Assembly (NCBI GenBank): GCA_021823875.1
Contig: JAKAMD010000051.1
Span: 1-13,310, forward strand
Reading direction: 5' to 3'
From: Pseudomonadota bacterium
Lineage (GTDB): Bacteria; Pseudomonadota; Alphaproteobacteria; Rhizobiales; Xanthobacteraceae
Length of the DNA: 13,310 nt
Under the pieces are notes generated by a model that worked only from the letters and a program-made list of their open reading frames with translations, ran no database searches and was not told where the DNA came from. The translations under genes and the position numbers were made by a program. Every line of letters starts with the position of its first letter. Position 1 is the stretch's first letter. Below are positions 1 to 6,511 of the stretch, piece by piece.

Positions 1-1
1 T

Positions 2-484
2 CCGCATTTTAATGCTCAGGCCTATGCCGAAAGCCGCGCCACCGCCGACCTGGCGCTGCTCAAGCTCGCGGCGCCGCTGCCCGACATCGTGGTGCCGGCC
101 GGGCTTGCCGCCGCCCGCCGTGTCAAGGTCGGCGAGACACTGACCATCGCCGGCTTCGGCACCACCGCCGACCACAGCGCGCTCGGGCTTGGCGTGCCGC
201 GCATGGCGACGCTCGTGGTCACCGGTCGGCCCGGCTCACTGCAGATTCGCCTCACCGATCGCGCCGCACGCGACCAGCAAGCCGGGCTGGGCGCCTGCAC
301 CGGCGATTCCGGCGGACCGGCATTCGACGGCCAAGGCCCACTGGTGATTGGGGTGGTGAGCTGGACCACTGCGCCGCACGACGAGGAAGGCTGCGGCGGC
401 CTCACCGGCCTCACCCCGCTGCTGCTCTACCGCACCTGGATCGTCGAAACCGCGCGCAAATTCAATTCGTCGGTCACGCCCTAG
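2..484 (+). CDS. Trypsin-like serine protease (family S1), C-terminal part
   Basis: The reading frame is open from the window edge, so the start and the catalytic His lie upstream. The visible 160 residues hold the other two triad positions: Asp in an ADLALLKL motif (residue 16 of the fragment, codon 47-49) and the nucleophile Ser in TGDSGGPAF (residue 103, codon 308-310). A GVVSW motif after the serine is the usual S1 substrate-pocket strand. Two cysteines, one before GDSGGP and one in EEGCGGL, could form the disulfide normally found around the active-site loop. The fragment ends with a short helix-like tail (LLYRTWIVETA), as in chymotrypsin-fold proteases. Bacterial members are usually secreted, but the signal peptide would be outside the window. 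An internal ATG at 89 is not the start, because the Asp motif lies upstream of it. The substrate is unknown. Confidence 0.88.
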   Translation, partial: PHFNAQAYAESRATADLALLKLAAPLPDIVVPAGLAAARRVKVGETLTIAGFGTTADHSALGLGVPRMATLVVTGRPGSLQIRLTDRAARDQQAGLGACTGDSGGPAFDGQGPLVIGVVSWTTAPHDEEGCGGLTGLTPLLLYRTWIVETARKFNSSVTP

Positions 485-571
485 CCGTTCGCCCTGGCGC
501 GACAATGCGTAGTTTGTCGGCCCCATTCCTCTTTGCGTAGTTTTCACGACCGACGGGGACGGACGATGCGT

Positions 572-588
572 TGTACAATTGTTGTACA
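572..588. promoter_or_regulatory. Operator-like inverted repeat
   Basis: The sequence TGTACAA-TTG-TTGTACA is a perfect 7-bp inverted repeat with a 3-bp spacer, the shape of a site for a dimeric repressor. It is AT-rich in a GC-rich setting. It lies between the protease stop and the 3' end of the tRNA gene, so no gene start is visible beside it. No regulator is identified; the resemblance to helix-turn-helix repressor sites is inference. The rest of 485-660 shows no gene, only a 10-bp direct repeat (TGCGTAGTTT at 506-515 and 534-543). Confidence 0.4.
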
Positions 589-660
589 GACTGTTTTCTC
601 ACGGCGGTTCAAAAGACCAGCGAGTCTCGATAACACCTTGAATCGTCGGGCTTTTGACAT

Positions 661-734
661 TGGAGCGGGCGAAGGGAATCGAACCCTCGTATGCAGCTTG
701 GGAAGCTGCCGTTCTACCATTGAACTACGCCCGC
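661..734 (-). tRNA. tRNA-Gly, anticodon CCC, CCA encoded
   Basis: Read on the minus strand, the 7-bp acceptor stem is GCGGGCG (728-734) with CGCCCGC (665-671), the discriminator base is at 664 and an encoded CCA lies at 661-663. The D arm contains AGTTCAATGGTAGAAC. The anticodon stem GCAGC/GCTGC (705-709 and 693-697) closes a 7-nt loop TTCCCAA, giving anticodon CCC (700-702) for GGG codons. The T loop is GGTTCGATTCC. All stems pair. A promoter lies just upstream (746-774). Confidence 0.97.
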
Positions 735-745
735 GCGCCCCAACC

Positions 746-774
746 ATATAGCGAATTGGCAGGCCGCGCCGCAA
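746..774 (-). promoter_or_regulatory. Sigma-70-type promoter for tRNA-Gly
   Basis: Minus-strand boxes are TTGCGG (-35, 769-774), a 17-nt spacer, and CTATAT (-10, 746-751). The -10 box ends 12 nt before the tRNA 5' end, so the precursor leader would be about five nucleotides. The palindrome at 785-827 begins about ten nucleotides upstream of the -35 box. Confidence 0.55.
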
Positions 775-784
775 GCTCGTCGTC

Positions 785-827
785 CTCATCCTGAGGAGGC
801 CGCCAAGCGGCCGTCCCGAAGGATGAG
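785..827. repeat. Short palindromic intergenic repeat
   Basis: CTCATCCT (785-792) pairs with AGGATGAG (820-827), and inside it GGCCGC (798-803) pairs with GCGGCC (807-812) around a CAA loop. It resembles dispersed palindromes common between genes in Bradyrhizobium-like genomes, but copy number cannot be seen here. The CCTCATCCT edge is similar to the CCTCGTCCT edge of the next repeat (846-926), so the two may be one family. Confidence 0.6.
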
Positions 828-845
828 AGCGAGCCCTGTCCGGCG

Positions 846-926
846 CCTCGTCCTTCGAGACGCGCCCGCAATTGACTATCGGGCCGCGCTTCGCGCGAAC
901 CCGTTGGGGCGCGCCTCAGGACGAGG
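846..926. repeat. Long palindromic intergenic repeat next to the dcd stop
   Basis: Outer arms CCTCGTCCT (846-854) and AGGACGAGG (918-926) are perfect complements, continued by CGCGCCC (861-867) with GGGCGCG (907-913). The 39-nt centre contains further GC-rich self-complementary sequence (GCGC..TTCGCGC). It ends five nucleotides from the dcd stop codon, so dcd transcripts would carry it as a 3' hairpin. It belongs with the repeat at 785-827 by edge similarity. Confidence 0.7.
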
Positions 927-931
927 CTGCC

Positions 932-2038
932 TCACACCTTGAAATGCTTGCTGAGCTTCAGGCTCTGCGCCTGGTAGTTGGAGCCGATGCCGGCGCCGTA
1001 TAGCGTATCCGGCCGCGCCAGCATGGTCTCGTAGACCAGCCGTCCGACGATCTGGCCGTGCTCCAGGATGAACGGCACCTCGCGCGAGCGCACTTCCAGG
1101 ACGGCGCGCGCGCCCTTGCCGCCGGCGCCGGCATAGCCGAAGCCGGGATCGAAGAAGCCGGCATAGTGCACGCGGAATTCGCCGACCAGCGGATCGAACG
1201 GCACCATTTCGGCGGCATAGTCGGGCGGCACCTGCACCGCCTCTTTCGATGCGAGGATGTAGAACTCGTTGGGATCGAGGATCAGACTGCGGTCGGCGCG
1301 CGCAACGATTGGCTCCCAGAAGTCGAGCACCGCATAGCCGGCGCGCCGCTCCACATCGATCAGGCCGGTGTGGCGCTTGGCGCGGTAGCCGACCACGCCG
1401 CCATGCGCGAGATCGCCGGAGAGATCGACGCTGACCGCCACGCCCTCGCTGACGTCGGCCTCGTCGCTGTCGACCAGGCGCTCGCGCGCATGTAGCTCGC
1501 GCAAGGCCTCGGCGCCGAGCAGCGCATGGCCGTGGCGGAAGCGGATTTGCGACAGCCGCGAGCCCTCGCGCACCAGCACCGGGAAAGTGCGCGGGCTGAT
1601 CTCGGCATAGAGCGGACCGTGATAGCCGGCTTCGATGCGATCGAAGCCGCGGGTCTCGTCGGCGATCACGCGGGTGAATACGTCGAGCCGGCCGGTTGAG
1701 CTTTTCGGATTGGCGGCGGCGGCGATGTCGTCGGGCAGCGCCAGGCTTTCCTGCAGCGGTACGATATAGACGCAACCGGTTTCCAGCACCGCGCCGTCGG
1801 TGAGCGAAATTTCGTGCAGCTTCAGTTCGTCGATGCGCTGGGCAACCGTGGTGCGGCCGGGCAGGAAGCTCGCGCGCACGCGATAGGCGACGTCACCGAG
1901 GCGCAGGTCGAGGCTCGCCGGCTGGACTTGCCCCGGCACGAATTCGGATTCGGACAGAATGCCGCCGGCGGCCGCCAGCCGCTCGATCATGCTGTCGGGC
2001 AGGATGCCCTTGTCCTCGATGGCGAAAGAGAGTGGCAC
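932..2038 (-). CDS. dcd: dCTP deaminase, long two-domain alphaproteobacterial form
   Basis: This enzyme deaminates dCTP to dUTP, the cytosolic source of dUMP for thymidylate synthesis. The 368 residues are about twice the length of E. coli Dcd (about 193) and look like two dUTPase-like domains in tandem. The N-terminal domain has SLDLRLG (42-48), a PKSSTGR segment (111-117) matching the GRSSLAR active-site segment of E. coli Dcd, and Glu146 in LYAEIS matching the catalytic Glu. The C-terminal domain has DPGFG (297-301) and Glu315 in AVLEVRS but no SSxxR segment. The start is GTG (2036-2038), with a weak GGGG ribosome site; the next Met is residue 17. It is divergent from metZ and shares a 207-bp spacer with it. 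Dcd-like fold and family are confident; the bifunctional dCTP deaminase/dUTPase alternative cannot be excluded. Confidence 0.9.
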   Translation of the reverse strand: MPLSFAIEDKGILPDSMIERLAAAGGILSESEFVPGQVQPASLDLRLGDVAYRVRASFLPGRTTVAQRIDELKLHEISLTDGAVLETGCVYIVPLQESLALPDDIAAAANPKSSTGRLDVFTRVIADETRGFDRIEAGYHGPLYAEISPRTFPVLVREGSRLSQIRFRHGHALLGAEALRELHARERLVDSDEADVSEGVAVSVDLSGDLAHGGVVGYRAKRHTGLIDVERRAGYAVLDFWEPIVARADRSLILDPNEFYILASKEAVQVPPDYAAEMVPFDPLVGEFRVHYAGFFDPGFGYAGAGGKGARAVLEVRSREVPFILEHGQIVGRLVYETMLARPDTLYGAGIGSNYQAQSLKLSKHFKV

Positions 2039-2082
2039 GGCGCCCCATCACACTGGATGGCCGATCTAACCCGACAGGCGGC

Positions 2083-2111
2083 TTGACGGGAAGCCGTCCG
2101 GGCCGCTACAA
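2083..2111 (+). promoter_or_regulatory. Candidate metZ promoter
   Basis: TTGACG (2083-2088), 17 nt, CTACAA (2106-2111). The predicted start near 2118 falls just before the first stem of the riboswitch (2123), which supports the placement. Confidence 0.6.
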
Positions 2112-2122
2112 ACAGCTTATCC

Positions 2123-2180
2123 CGTGGTCATTTGAGCCGGCCGGCTTGCAGCCACGTAAAACAAATCGCTAAAAGGCCGG
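2123..2180 (+). promoter_or_regulatory. SAM-II riboswitch (metZ leader)
   Basis: SAM-II aptamers are S-adenosylmethionine-binding H-type pseudoknots found in front of methionine genes in alphaproteobacteria. Here stem P1 is CGTGGT (2123-2128) with GCCACG (2151-2156, one G-U pair). The loop carries CATTTGAG and TTGCA, as in the family. The linker GTAAAACAAAT and the conserved CGCTAAAA (2167-2174) follow. Pseudoknot P2 pairs CCGGCC (2137-2142) with GGCCGG (2175-2180). The identity rests on this pattern and on the metZ context; no covariance search was run. Downstream is a terminator (2194-2224), so control is probably by transcription attenuation rather than only by hiding the ribosome site. 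Confidence 0.88.
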
Positions 2181-2193
2181 GGACGCGTGAGCC

Positions 2194-2224
2194 CGGCCGA
2201 GATTATTTCTCCGGCCGGTTTTTT
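2194..2224 (+). terminator. Intrinsic terminator of the riboswitch expression platform
   Basis: CGGCCGAGA (2194-2202) pairs with TCTCCGGCCG (2208-2217) with one bulged base around a TTATT loop, followed by six T (2219-2224). Its 5' arm overlaps CCCGGCC (2192-2198), which can instead pair perfectly with GGCCGGG (2175-2181), the same bases that form the SAM-II pseudoknot. That alternative hairpin would act as antiterminator. Confidence 0.8.
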
Positions 2225-2245
2225 GTTGGCCAAAGGAGGCCCCGC

Positions 2246-3445
2246 ATGTCCGCCGACACGCCCAAAAGCGACAAGAGCTACCGCCCCGAAACCCGTCTCG
2301 TGCATGCCGGCACGCTGCGCTCGCAGTTCAACGAGATGTCGGAAGGACTGTTTCTCACGCAGGGCTATATCTACGAAAGCGCGGAGGCCTGCGAGGCGCG
2401 CTTTGCCGGCAAGATCCCCGGCTACGTCTATTCGCGCTATTCCAACCCGACGCTCTCCATGTTCGAGGACCGCATGGCGGCGCTCGAAGGCGCCGAAGCG
2501 GCGCGCTCGACCGCGACCGGCATGGCGGCAGTGACCACTGCACTCATGGGCCTCGTGAAAGCCGGCGATCACGTGGTCGCCGCCAAGGCGCTATTCGGTT
2601 CCTGCCGCTGGGTGATCGAAGACTGGCTGCCGCGCTTCGGCGTCGCCTCCACGCTGGTGGACGGCAAGGACCTCAAGGCATGGCAAGACGCGGTGCGACC
2701 CAATACCACCGCTCTCTTTATGGAGACGCCGACCAACCCGACGCTGGAAGTCTACGACATCGCGGCGGTGGCCAAGATCGCGCATGACGCGGGCGCCAAG
2801 CTCGTGGTCGACAATGTGTTCGCGACGCCCTTGTTCCAGAGCCCGCTCGCGCTCGGCGCCGATTGCGTGGTCTATTCGGCGACCAAGCATATCGACGGCC
2901 AGGGCCGCGTGCTCGGCGGCATCATCCTGGGGTCGGAAAAATTCATCATGGATCACGTGCACCAGGTGATCCGTCAGACCGGCCCGTCGCTGTCGCCATT
3001 CAATGCCTGGATCATGCTGAAGGGGCTGGAGACGCTTGCGGTGCGGGTCGAGCGGCAGACCGCCAATGCGGCGAAGGTGGCGGACGCACTCGCCGGCCAC
3101 GGCAAGATCGCGCGGCTGGTTTATCCCGGCCGCGCCGACCATCCGCAGGCCGCCGTCATCAAGAAGCAGATGCGCGGCGGATCGAACCTGATCGCCTTCG
3201 AGATCAAGGGTGGCAAGGAAGGCGCCTTCCGCTTCCTCAACGGGCTCAAGCTGATCGGCATCACCAACAATCTCGGCGATACCAAGAGCCTGATCACGCA
3301 TCCGACCACCACCACGCATCAGCGGCTGACGCCGGAGCAGCGCGCCGAGCTCGGCATCGGCGACGGACTGGTGCGCCTGTCGGCCGGCTTGGAACACGCC
3401 GACGATCTGACCGAGGACTTGCTGGGCGCGCTGGAGAAGGTGTGA
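2246..3445 (+). CDS. metZ: O-succinylhomoserine sulfhydrylase
   Basis: MetZ makes homocysteine directly from O-succinylhomoserine and sulfide in methionine synthesis; it is a cytosolic PLP enzyme of the Cys/Met metabolism family. The 399 residues are full length. Visible family features are YSRYSNPT near residue 64, the GMAAV phosphate-binding turn, ETPTNP, the VDNVFATP segment carrying the PLP-ring Asp, and the Schiff-base Lys214 in YSATKHIDGQGR. The C-terminal substrate loop has LGDTKSLITHPTTTTH and VRLSAGLEH. The ATG at 2246 is chosen because AGGAGG (2234-2239) lies six nucleotides ahead; the same frame is open back to 2132, but that would run through the riboswitch and terminator. Expression should fall when SAM is high. 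Cystathionine gamma-synthase is the nearest alternative; leader and sequence style favour metZ. Confidence 0.93.
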   Translation: MSADTPKSDKSYRPETRLVHAGTLRSQFNEMSEGLFLTQGYIYESAEACEARFAGKIPGYVYSRYSNPTLSMFEDRMAALEGAEAARSTATGMAAVTTALMGLVKAGDHVVAAKALFGSCRWVIEDWLPRFGVASTLVDGKDLKAWQDAVRPNTTALFMETPTNPTLEVYDIAAVAKIAHDAGAKLVVDNVFATPLFQSPLALGADCVVYSATKHIDGQGRVLGGIILGSEKFIMDHVHQVIRQTGPSLSPFNAWIMLKGLETLAVRVERQTANAAKVADALAGHGKIARLVYPGRADHPQAAVIKKQMRGGSNLIAFEIKGGKEGAFRFLNGLKLIGITNNLGDTKSLITHPTTTTHQRLTPEQRAELGIGDGLVRLSAGLEHADDLTEDLLGALEKV

Positions 3446-3527
3446 GATGCGCCCCGGATGCTGCGCGGCATGAAGCGAAATGACGCGCGGCTGATTTGGG
3501 GCCTTACCAAATTCGAAATCTGGAACG

Positions 3528-3574
3528 GTCCCGGGTCTGCGGCGCCTCATTGCGTGCTGCGCTGCGCCCGGGAC
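3528..3574. repeat. Palindromic repeat between convergent metZ and SGNH gene
   Basis: GTCCCGGG (3528-3535) and CCCGGGAC (3567-3574) are perfect inverted arms, and the inner GCGGCGC and GCGCTGC pair with a G-U. It has the look of a Rhizobiales dispersed palindrome. It lies 11 nt past the stop of the minus-strand SGNH gene and 82 nt past the metZ stop and may block read-through both ways. The remainder of 3446-3585 shows no gene. Confidence 0.7.
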
Positions 3575-3585
3575 AGGCAAATGAG

Positions 3586-4377
3586 TTACGGCACGTCGAA
3601 CAATTGCCCCGGAGCAACCCTGGCCGACATGACCGGCCGACTGGCGGCTTCTGCGATCGCAGTGGCCAGTCCCTTGGCCATGCAGGCATAGCTCCAGTCG
3701 TTCATGTGCAGCCCGTCGCGCGACACGAACGCGGCGAACTCCATACGATCTTCGTCGTGCCAGTGCTTCATCACCGCAAAGCGGCGGAACAGGTCGACGT
3801 TCTCCTGCTTGGCGGTGAAGGAGATCAGCTCGAGCATGGGCTCGACTTCCGGCTTGTTGATCACCTTGGGCGCGTATTGCGGATCGATCAAAACGATGTC
3901 GGCGCCGGTTGAGCGGATCTTGGCGAGCCCGGCGCGGATCAACGCACCGTGGTCGTTCATCGGATGATTGCGGATCACCGAATTGGTGCCGAGCTGCCAA
4001 AGCACCAGATCCGGCTTTTCGGCAACGATCGCGCTGTCGAAGCGCTTGAGCATGTCGCCAATCTCCTCGCCACCGATGCCGCGATTGATCACGGTAATCG
4101 ATTTTGCGGGGAAGGTGCGCCGCAGTTCGGCTTCGAGCCGGCTCGGATAATTAGCCGACGGCGAACTCGCGCCGGCTCCCGCGGTCGAGGACGAGCCGAT
4201 GGCTACGATAGTCACCGGCAGATGGCTCGCCAACTTGCGCGCAAGATGGACGAGTGGATTGGCAAGACGCAGCAGGGCGAGTGGCGCATCACAAGCCGGT
4301 TGCGTGTCCGCACGCCCGACAACGGTGGTCGCAGCCAACAGACCGGCAACGGCAAAGCCTGTCGCCAGCCGACGCAT
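3586..4377 (-). CDS. Exported SGNH/GDSL hydrolase-like protein, active-site blocks intact
   Basis: SGNH proteins are esterases or acyl-group transferases. From the ATG at 4377 the product has 263 residues: a signal peptide (positive MRR, hydrophobic to about 20, likely cut near 23), then a single SGNH domain. Block I is IGSSSTAG (60-67; Ser63 at the nucleophile position, with Ser replacing the usual Asp of GDS). Block II is NRGIGGEE (98-105; Gly103 for the oxyanion hole). Block III is WQLGTNS (Asn132). Block V is DGLHMND (Asp221, His224). All four catalytic features are thus present. A TTG at 4393-4395 is an alternative start with a G-rich stretch ahead of it. It follows its paralogue (4472-5233) by 94 nt and is probably co-transcribed with opgC. 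Likely periplasmic; the substrate is unknown, with an acylated glycan suggested by context. Confidence 0.82.
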   Translation of the reverse strand: MRRLATGFAVAGLLAATTVVGRADTQPACDAPLALLRLANPLVHLARKLASHLPVTIVAIGSSSTAGAGASSPSANYPSRLEAELRRTFPAKSITVINRGIGGEEIGDMLKRFDSAIVAEKPDLVLWQLGTNSVIRNHPMNDHGALIRAGLAKIRSTGADIVLIDPQYAPKVINKPEVEPMLELISFTAKQENVDLFRRFAVMKHWHDEDRMEFAAFVSRDGLHMNDWSYACMAKGLATAIAEAASRPVMSARVAPGQLFDVP

Positions 4378-4423
4378 AATTGTTCTGTTCTGCAAGTGGA
4401 CGCCCCCGCCCTCATGTTTCCTT

Positions 4424-4472
4424 GCGCTTGATCTTATCCGAAAACCGGTTCCCGCATTTCGGGATCATGCGC
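4424..4472. repeat. Palindromic repeat between the two SGNH genes
   Basis: Outer arms GCGCTTGATC and GATCATGCGC (9 of 10 complementary) enclose CCGAAA (4438-4443) and TTTCGG (4457-4462), with the palindrome AACCGGTT in between. I recall closely similar ATCCGAAAACCGGTT-type sequences scattered through Rhizobiales genomes; copy number cannot be checked here. It touches the stop codon of the upstream gene (4472-4474). Confidence 0.7.
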
Positions 4473-5233
4473 TAACGGCCGTCTGGCTTTGGCCCGGCCG
4501 GCTTGGCCGCCTCAACCACAAGGTCGGACAGCAGCCGTCCAATGCAAGCATGAACATGCTCCGCCATGTCAAGTTTATTTGTAGCGGTGGTCAGATCAAA
4601 TGTACCGAGATCGGCCCAAAGCTTCATGATCGAGAAGCGGTCGAACAGCGGCAACTCATGCTGCAACGCAACCCAACGCATGACTTCCTGATAGGCCCCG
4701 AGCGCGATCATCGACTCGGTGCGCGGACTATACTGGGAGTTGACAAGAACGACGTCTGCACCCGCCTCCTGTGCGAGACCAATGCCGCGCTCGAGCGTAT
4801 CGCTGAAATCGTCTGAATCGATCCCCTGCATGGCGTCGACCGTGCCGGTCTGCCAGATGACCAGCGCCGGCTTGGCGGCGGCCAAAGCTGGGGCCAGCGT
4901 CTTGACCATGGCGGCGGCGGTGCGACGAGCCTTGACGTCGGTCACGACCTTGACCGCCACGCCGGGCAGCGCTTCGGCGAGCGCCTGACGCAGTTGCGCC
5001 GGATAGGAGACTTCGTCGCCATGCGCGATCGGCAGGACCGAGGAGCCGGCACCCAGCACCAGCACGTCGAGCTTCTTGGCGGCGATCGCAGCGGCGGTGT
5101 GCGGCAGCGGGAAGTTGGCTTCGACCAGATGCTCGGCGACCCGGCACTGCGCCGGATGCTCGGGTTTCGGCTCGGCCTCAACCGGCCAGGCCAAACCCAT
5201 TACCGCCAGCGCAATGGCCAGCCGCCGCATCAT
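4472..5233 (-). CDS. Exported SGNH-like protein lacking catalytic residues (probable pseudoenzyme)
   Basis: The 253-residue product has a signal peptide (MMRRLAIALAVMGLAWPVEA, cut near 20) and aligns with the neighbouring SGNH protein without gaps from about residue 61 to 200, sharing AxKPxLVxWQ, GADxVL, QYxP, and LFxRFxxMKxW. Every catalytic block is changed. Block I reads LGAGSSVL, with Gly63 where the partner has Ser63. Block II reads VKARRTAA, with Arg103 for the oxyanion Gly. Block III reads WQTGTVD, with Val132 for Asn. Block V reads NKLDMAEH, with Asn219 and Asp222 for the Asp-His pair. The fold and export signal are kept, so a structural or binding role is more likely than decay. Its ATG overlaps the opgC stop (ATGA), which implies translational coupling; the second Met codon at 5228-5230 is an alternative start. 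Confidence 0.8.
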   Translation of the reverse strand: MMRRLAIALAVMGLAWPVEAEPKPEHPAQCRVAEHLVEANFPLPHTAAAIAAKKLDVLVLGAGSSVLPIAHGDEVSYPAQLRQALAEALPGVAVKVVTDVKARRTAAAMVKTLAPALAAAKPALVIWQTGTVDAMQGIDSDDFSDTLERGIGLAQEAGADVVLVNSQYSPRTESMIALGAYQEVMRWVALQHELPLFDRFSIMKLWADLGTFDLTTATNKLDMAEHVHACIGRLLSDLVVEAAKPAGPKPDGR

Positions 5234-6399
5234 GAGCCGCCCCCGACATAACCCGGCCGGGCAGCCGGGGGACGCGGCCCCGGGCCCCGCCGCTCCATGC
5301 GCTTATACCAGGAAACCAGCGCGGCAGTGGCCACCATAATGACAATACCGCCGGCGCTGACGGCGATGTGCATCGGCAGCCGGTTGGAAACCTCGGTAAA
5401 CACGAAATGTCCGGCGAAGGACAGGAACACGCCGAGACAGAAAGTCTCCAGTGAATGCTGGCCGCAGACGATCGCCGGCCAGAACACCGGCGACTTCAAC
5501 GCCGGCCAGTTGCGCGGCACCAGCCAGACCGTGATCACCGCCAGCGAAAAGAAATGCAGCACGCGCAGCACGTCGAGATTGGTCTTGGAGATCGGATAGA
5601 TGAAATCGTTGGCGAGCTTCGGCACATAGGCGCCGAGCCGCGGGAAGTACCAGGTCATGACGATGGAAAAGGCGAAGGCGAGATAGGCGAAGGCGAGCCC
5701 GATCACCACCGGCGAATTGAGCCAGCGCGCCAGCCGCTGCGCGCCGCCGAGCGCGCACCAGGCGCCGAATACAAACAGCAATTGCCAGGCGAAGGGATTG
5801 AACACCCAAACGCCCTTCGGGTAGGCCGGGATGTTCCAGCCGAAATACCAGGTCAACGCATAGAGCACCGCCGACAGCGTGAGCGCGAGCGAGGGCGATC
5901 GCAGCAAAGCCCACAGCATGGGGGGGAAGCCGGCGAGCAGCACAATATAAAGCGGCAGCACGTCCATGTTCACCGGCTTGAACTTCAACAACAGCGCCTG
6001 GACGATGGTGACGTCCGGGTTCTGCAAGAAATGCAGCACGCCCATTTCCTCAGTGTAGAGCGGGTTGTCGAAGGAGTGCACCACATAGGCGATCTCGGCG
6101 AGATAGATCGCGAACAGAAACACATGCGCCACGTAGATCTGCCAGGCGCGCTTGAGCACGCGGGCGGCGGCGACCACGAAGCCGTGCTCGCGCATGGCGC
6201 GGCCATAGACGAAGGCGGCGGTATAGCCGGAGATGAAGACGAATATCTCGGTGGCGTCGGAGAAGCCGTAATTGCGGATGGTGATCCAGCTCACCGCATT
6301 GGACGGGATGTGATCGAGGAAAATGAGCCAGAGCGCCAGTCCCCGAAACAGGTCCAGTCGCAGGTCGCGTTCGGTCGAAACCGGAGCAGTCGGCGCCAT
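5230..6399 (-). CDS. opgC: OpgC-family membrane acyl/succinyl transferase
   Basis: OpgC adds succinyl groups to osmoregulated periplasmic glucans; it is a polytopic inner-membrane protein related to acyltransferase-3 enzymes. The 389 residues match the family length (about 385 in E. coli). The N-terminus RLDLFRGLALWLIFLDHIP followed by FSDATEIFVFISGY is the family signature, with the conserved Arg/Asp and His likely in the transfer site. I count about ten hydrophobic segments, followed by a basic, Pro-rich cytoplasmic tail. It begins the cassette and overlaps the next gene by 4 nt. The ATG at 6397-6399 has no good ribosome site but fits the family N-terminus. The donor and acceptor are not shown by sequence; succinyl and cyclic or linear glucan are inferred from the family. 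Confidence 0.87.
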   Translation of the reverse strand: MAPTAPVSTERDLRLDLFRGLALWLIFLDHIPSNAVSWITIRNYGFSDATEIFVFISGYTAAFVYGRAMREHGFVVAAARVLKRAWQIYVAHVFLFAIYLAEIAYVVHSFDNPLYTEEMGVLHFLQNPDVTIVQALLLKFKPVNMDVLPLYIVLLAGFPPMLWALLRSPSLALTLSAVLYALTWYFGWNIPAYPKGVWVFNPFAWQLLFVFGAWCALGGAQRLARWLNSPVVIGLAFAYLAFAFSIVMTWYFPRLGAYVPKLANDFIYPISKTNLDVLRVLHFFSLAVITVWLVPRNWPALKSPVFWPAIVCGQHSLETFCLGVFLSFAGHFVFTEVSNRLPMHIAVSAGGIVIMVATAALVSWYKRMERRGPGPRPPAARPGYVGGGS

Positions 6400-6511
6400 G
6401 GCTGTGGTGTTCGGGTAAGCGGCTTTTCTTCGTCAGGGTGTTTCGGCCATAATCGGCCACTAAGGCGGCGCCAAGGCAAGCGCCGGACGCGTAACTTTAT
6501 GGGTCTTCCCG

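Noticed and set aside
506..543. 10-bp direct repeat TGCGTAGTTT, two copies
   Set aside because: Only two copies at 28-nt separation; not enough for an iteron or CRISPR interpretation.
661..734. tRNA-Gly as the attachment site of an integrated element
   Set aside because: No integrase gene and no second copy of the tRNA 3' end were found in the window.
533..789. Small open frames on both strands over the tRNA gene
   Set aside because: They overlap tRNA-Gly and its promoter and have no coding support.
2132..2245. Upstream extension of metZ
   Set aside because: It covers the riboswitch and terminator; AGGAGG before the ATG at 2246 decides the start.
2591..4000. A 469-codon open frame antisense to metZ
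   Set aside because: It lies across metZ and the SGNH gene in a GC-rich region where all frames stay open; its product is Arg/His-rich with no recognisable domain.
6400..6511. Divergent promoters between opgC and apaG
   Set aside because: Only weak -10-like sequences (for example CATAAT on the plus strand) without convincing -35 boxes.
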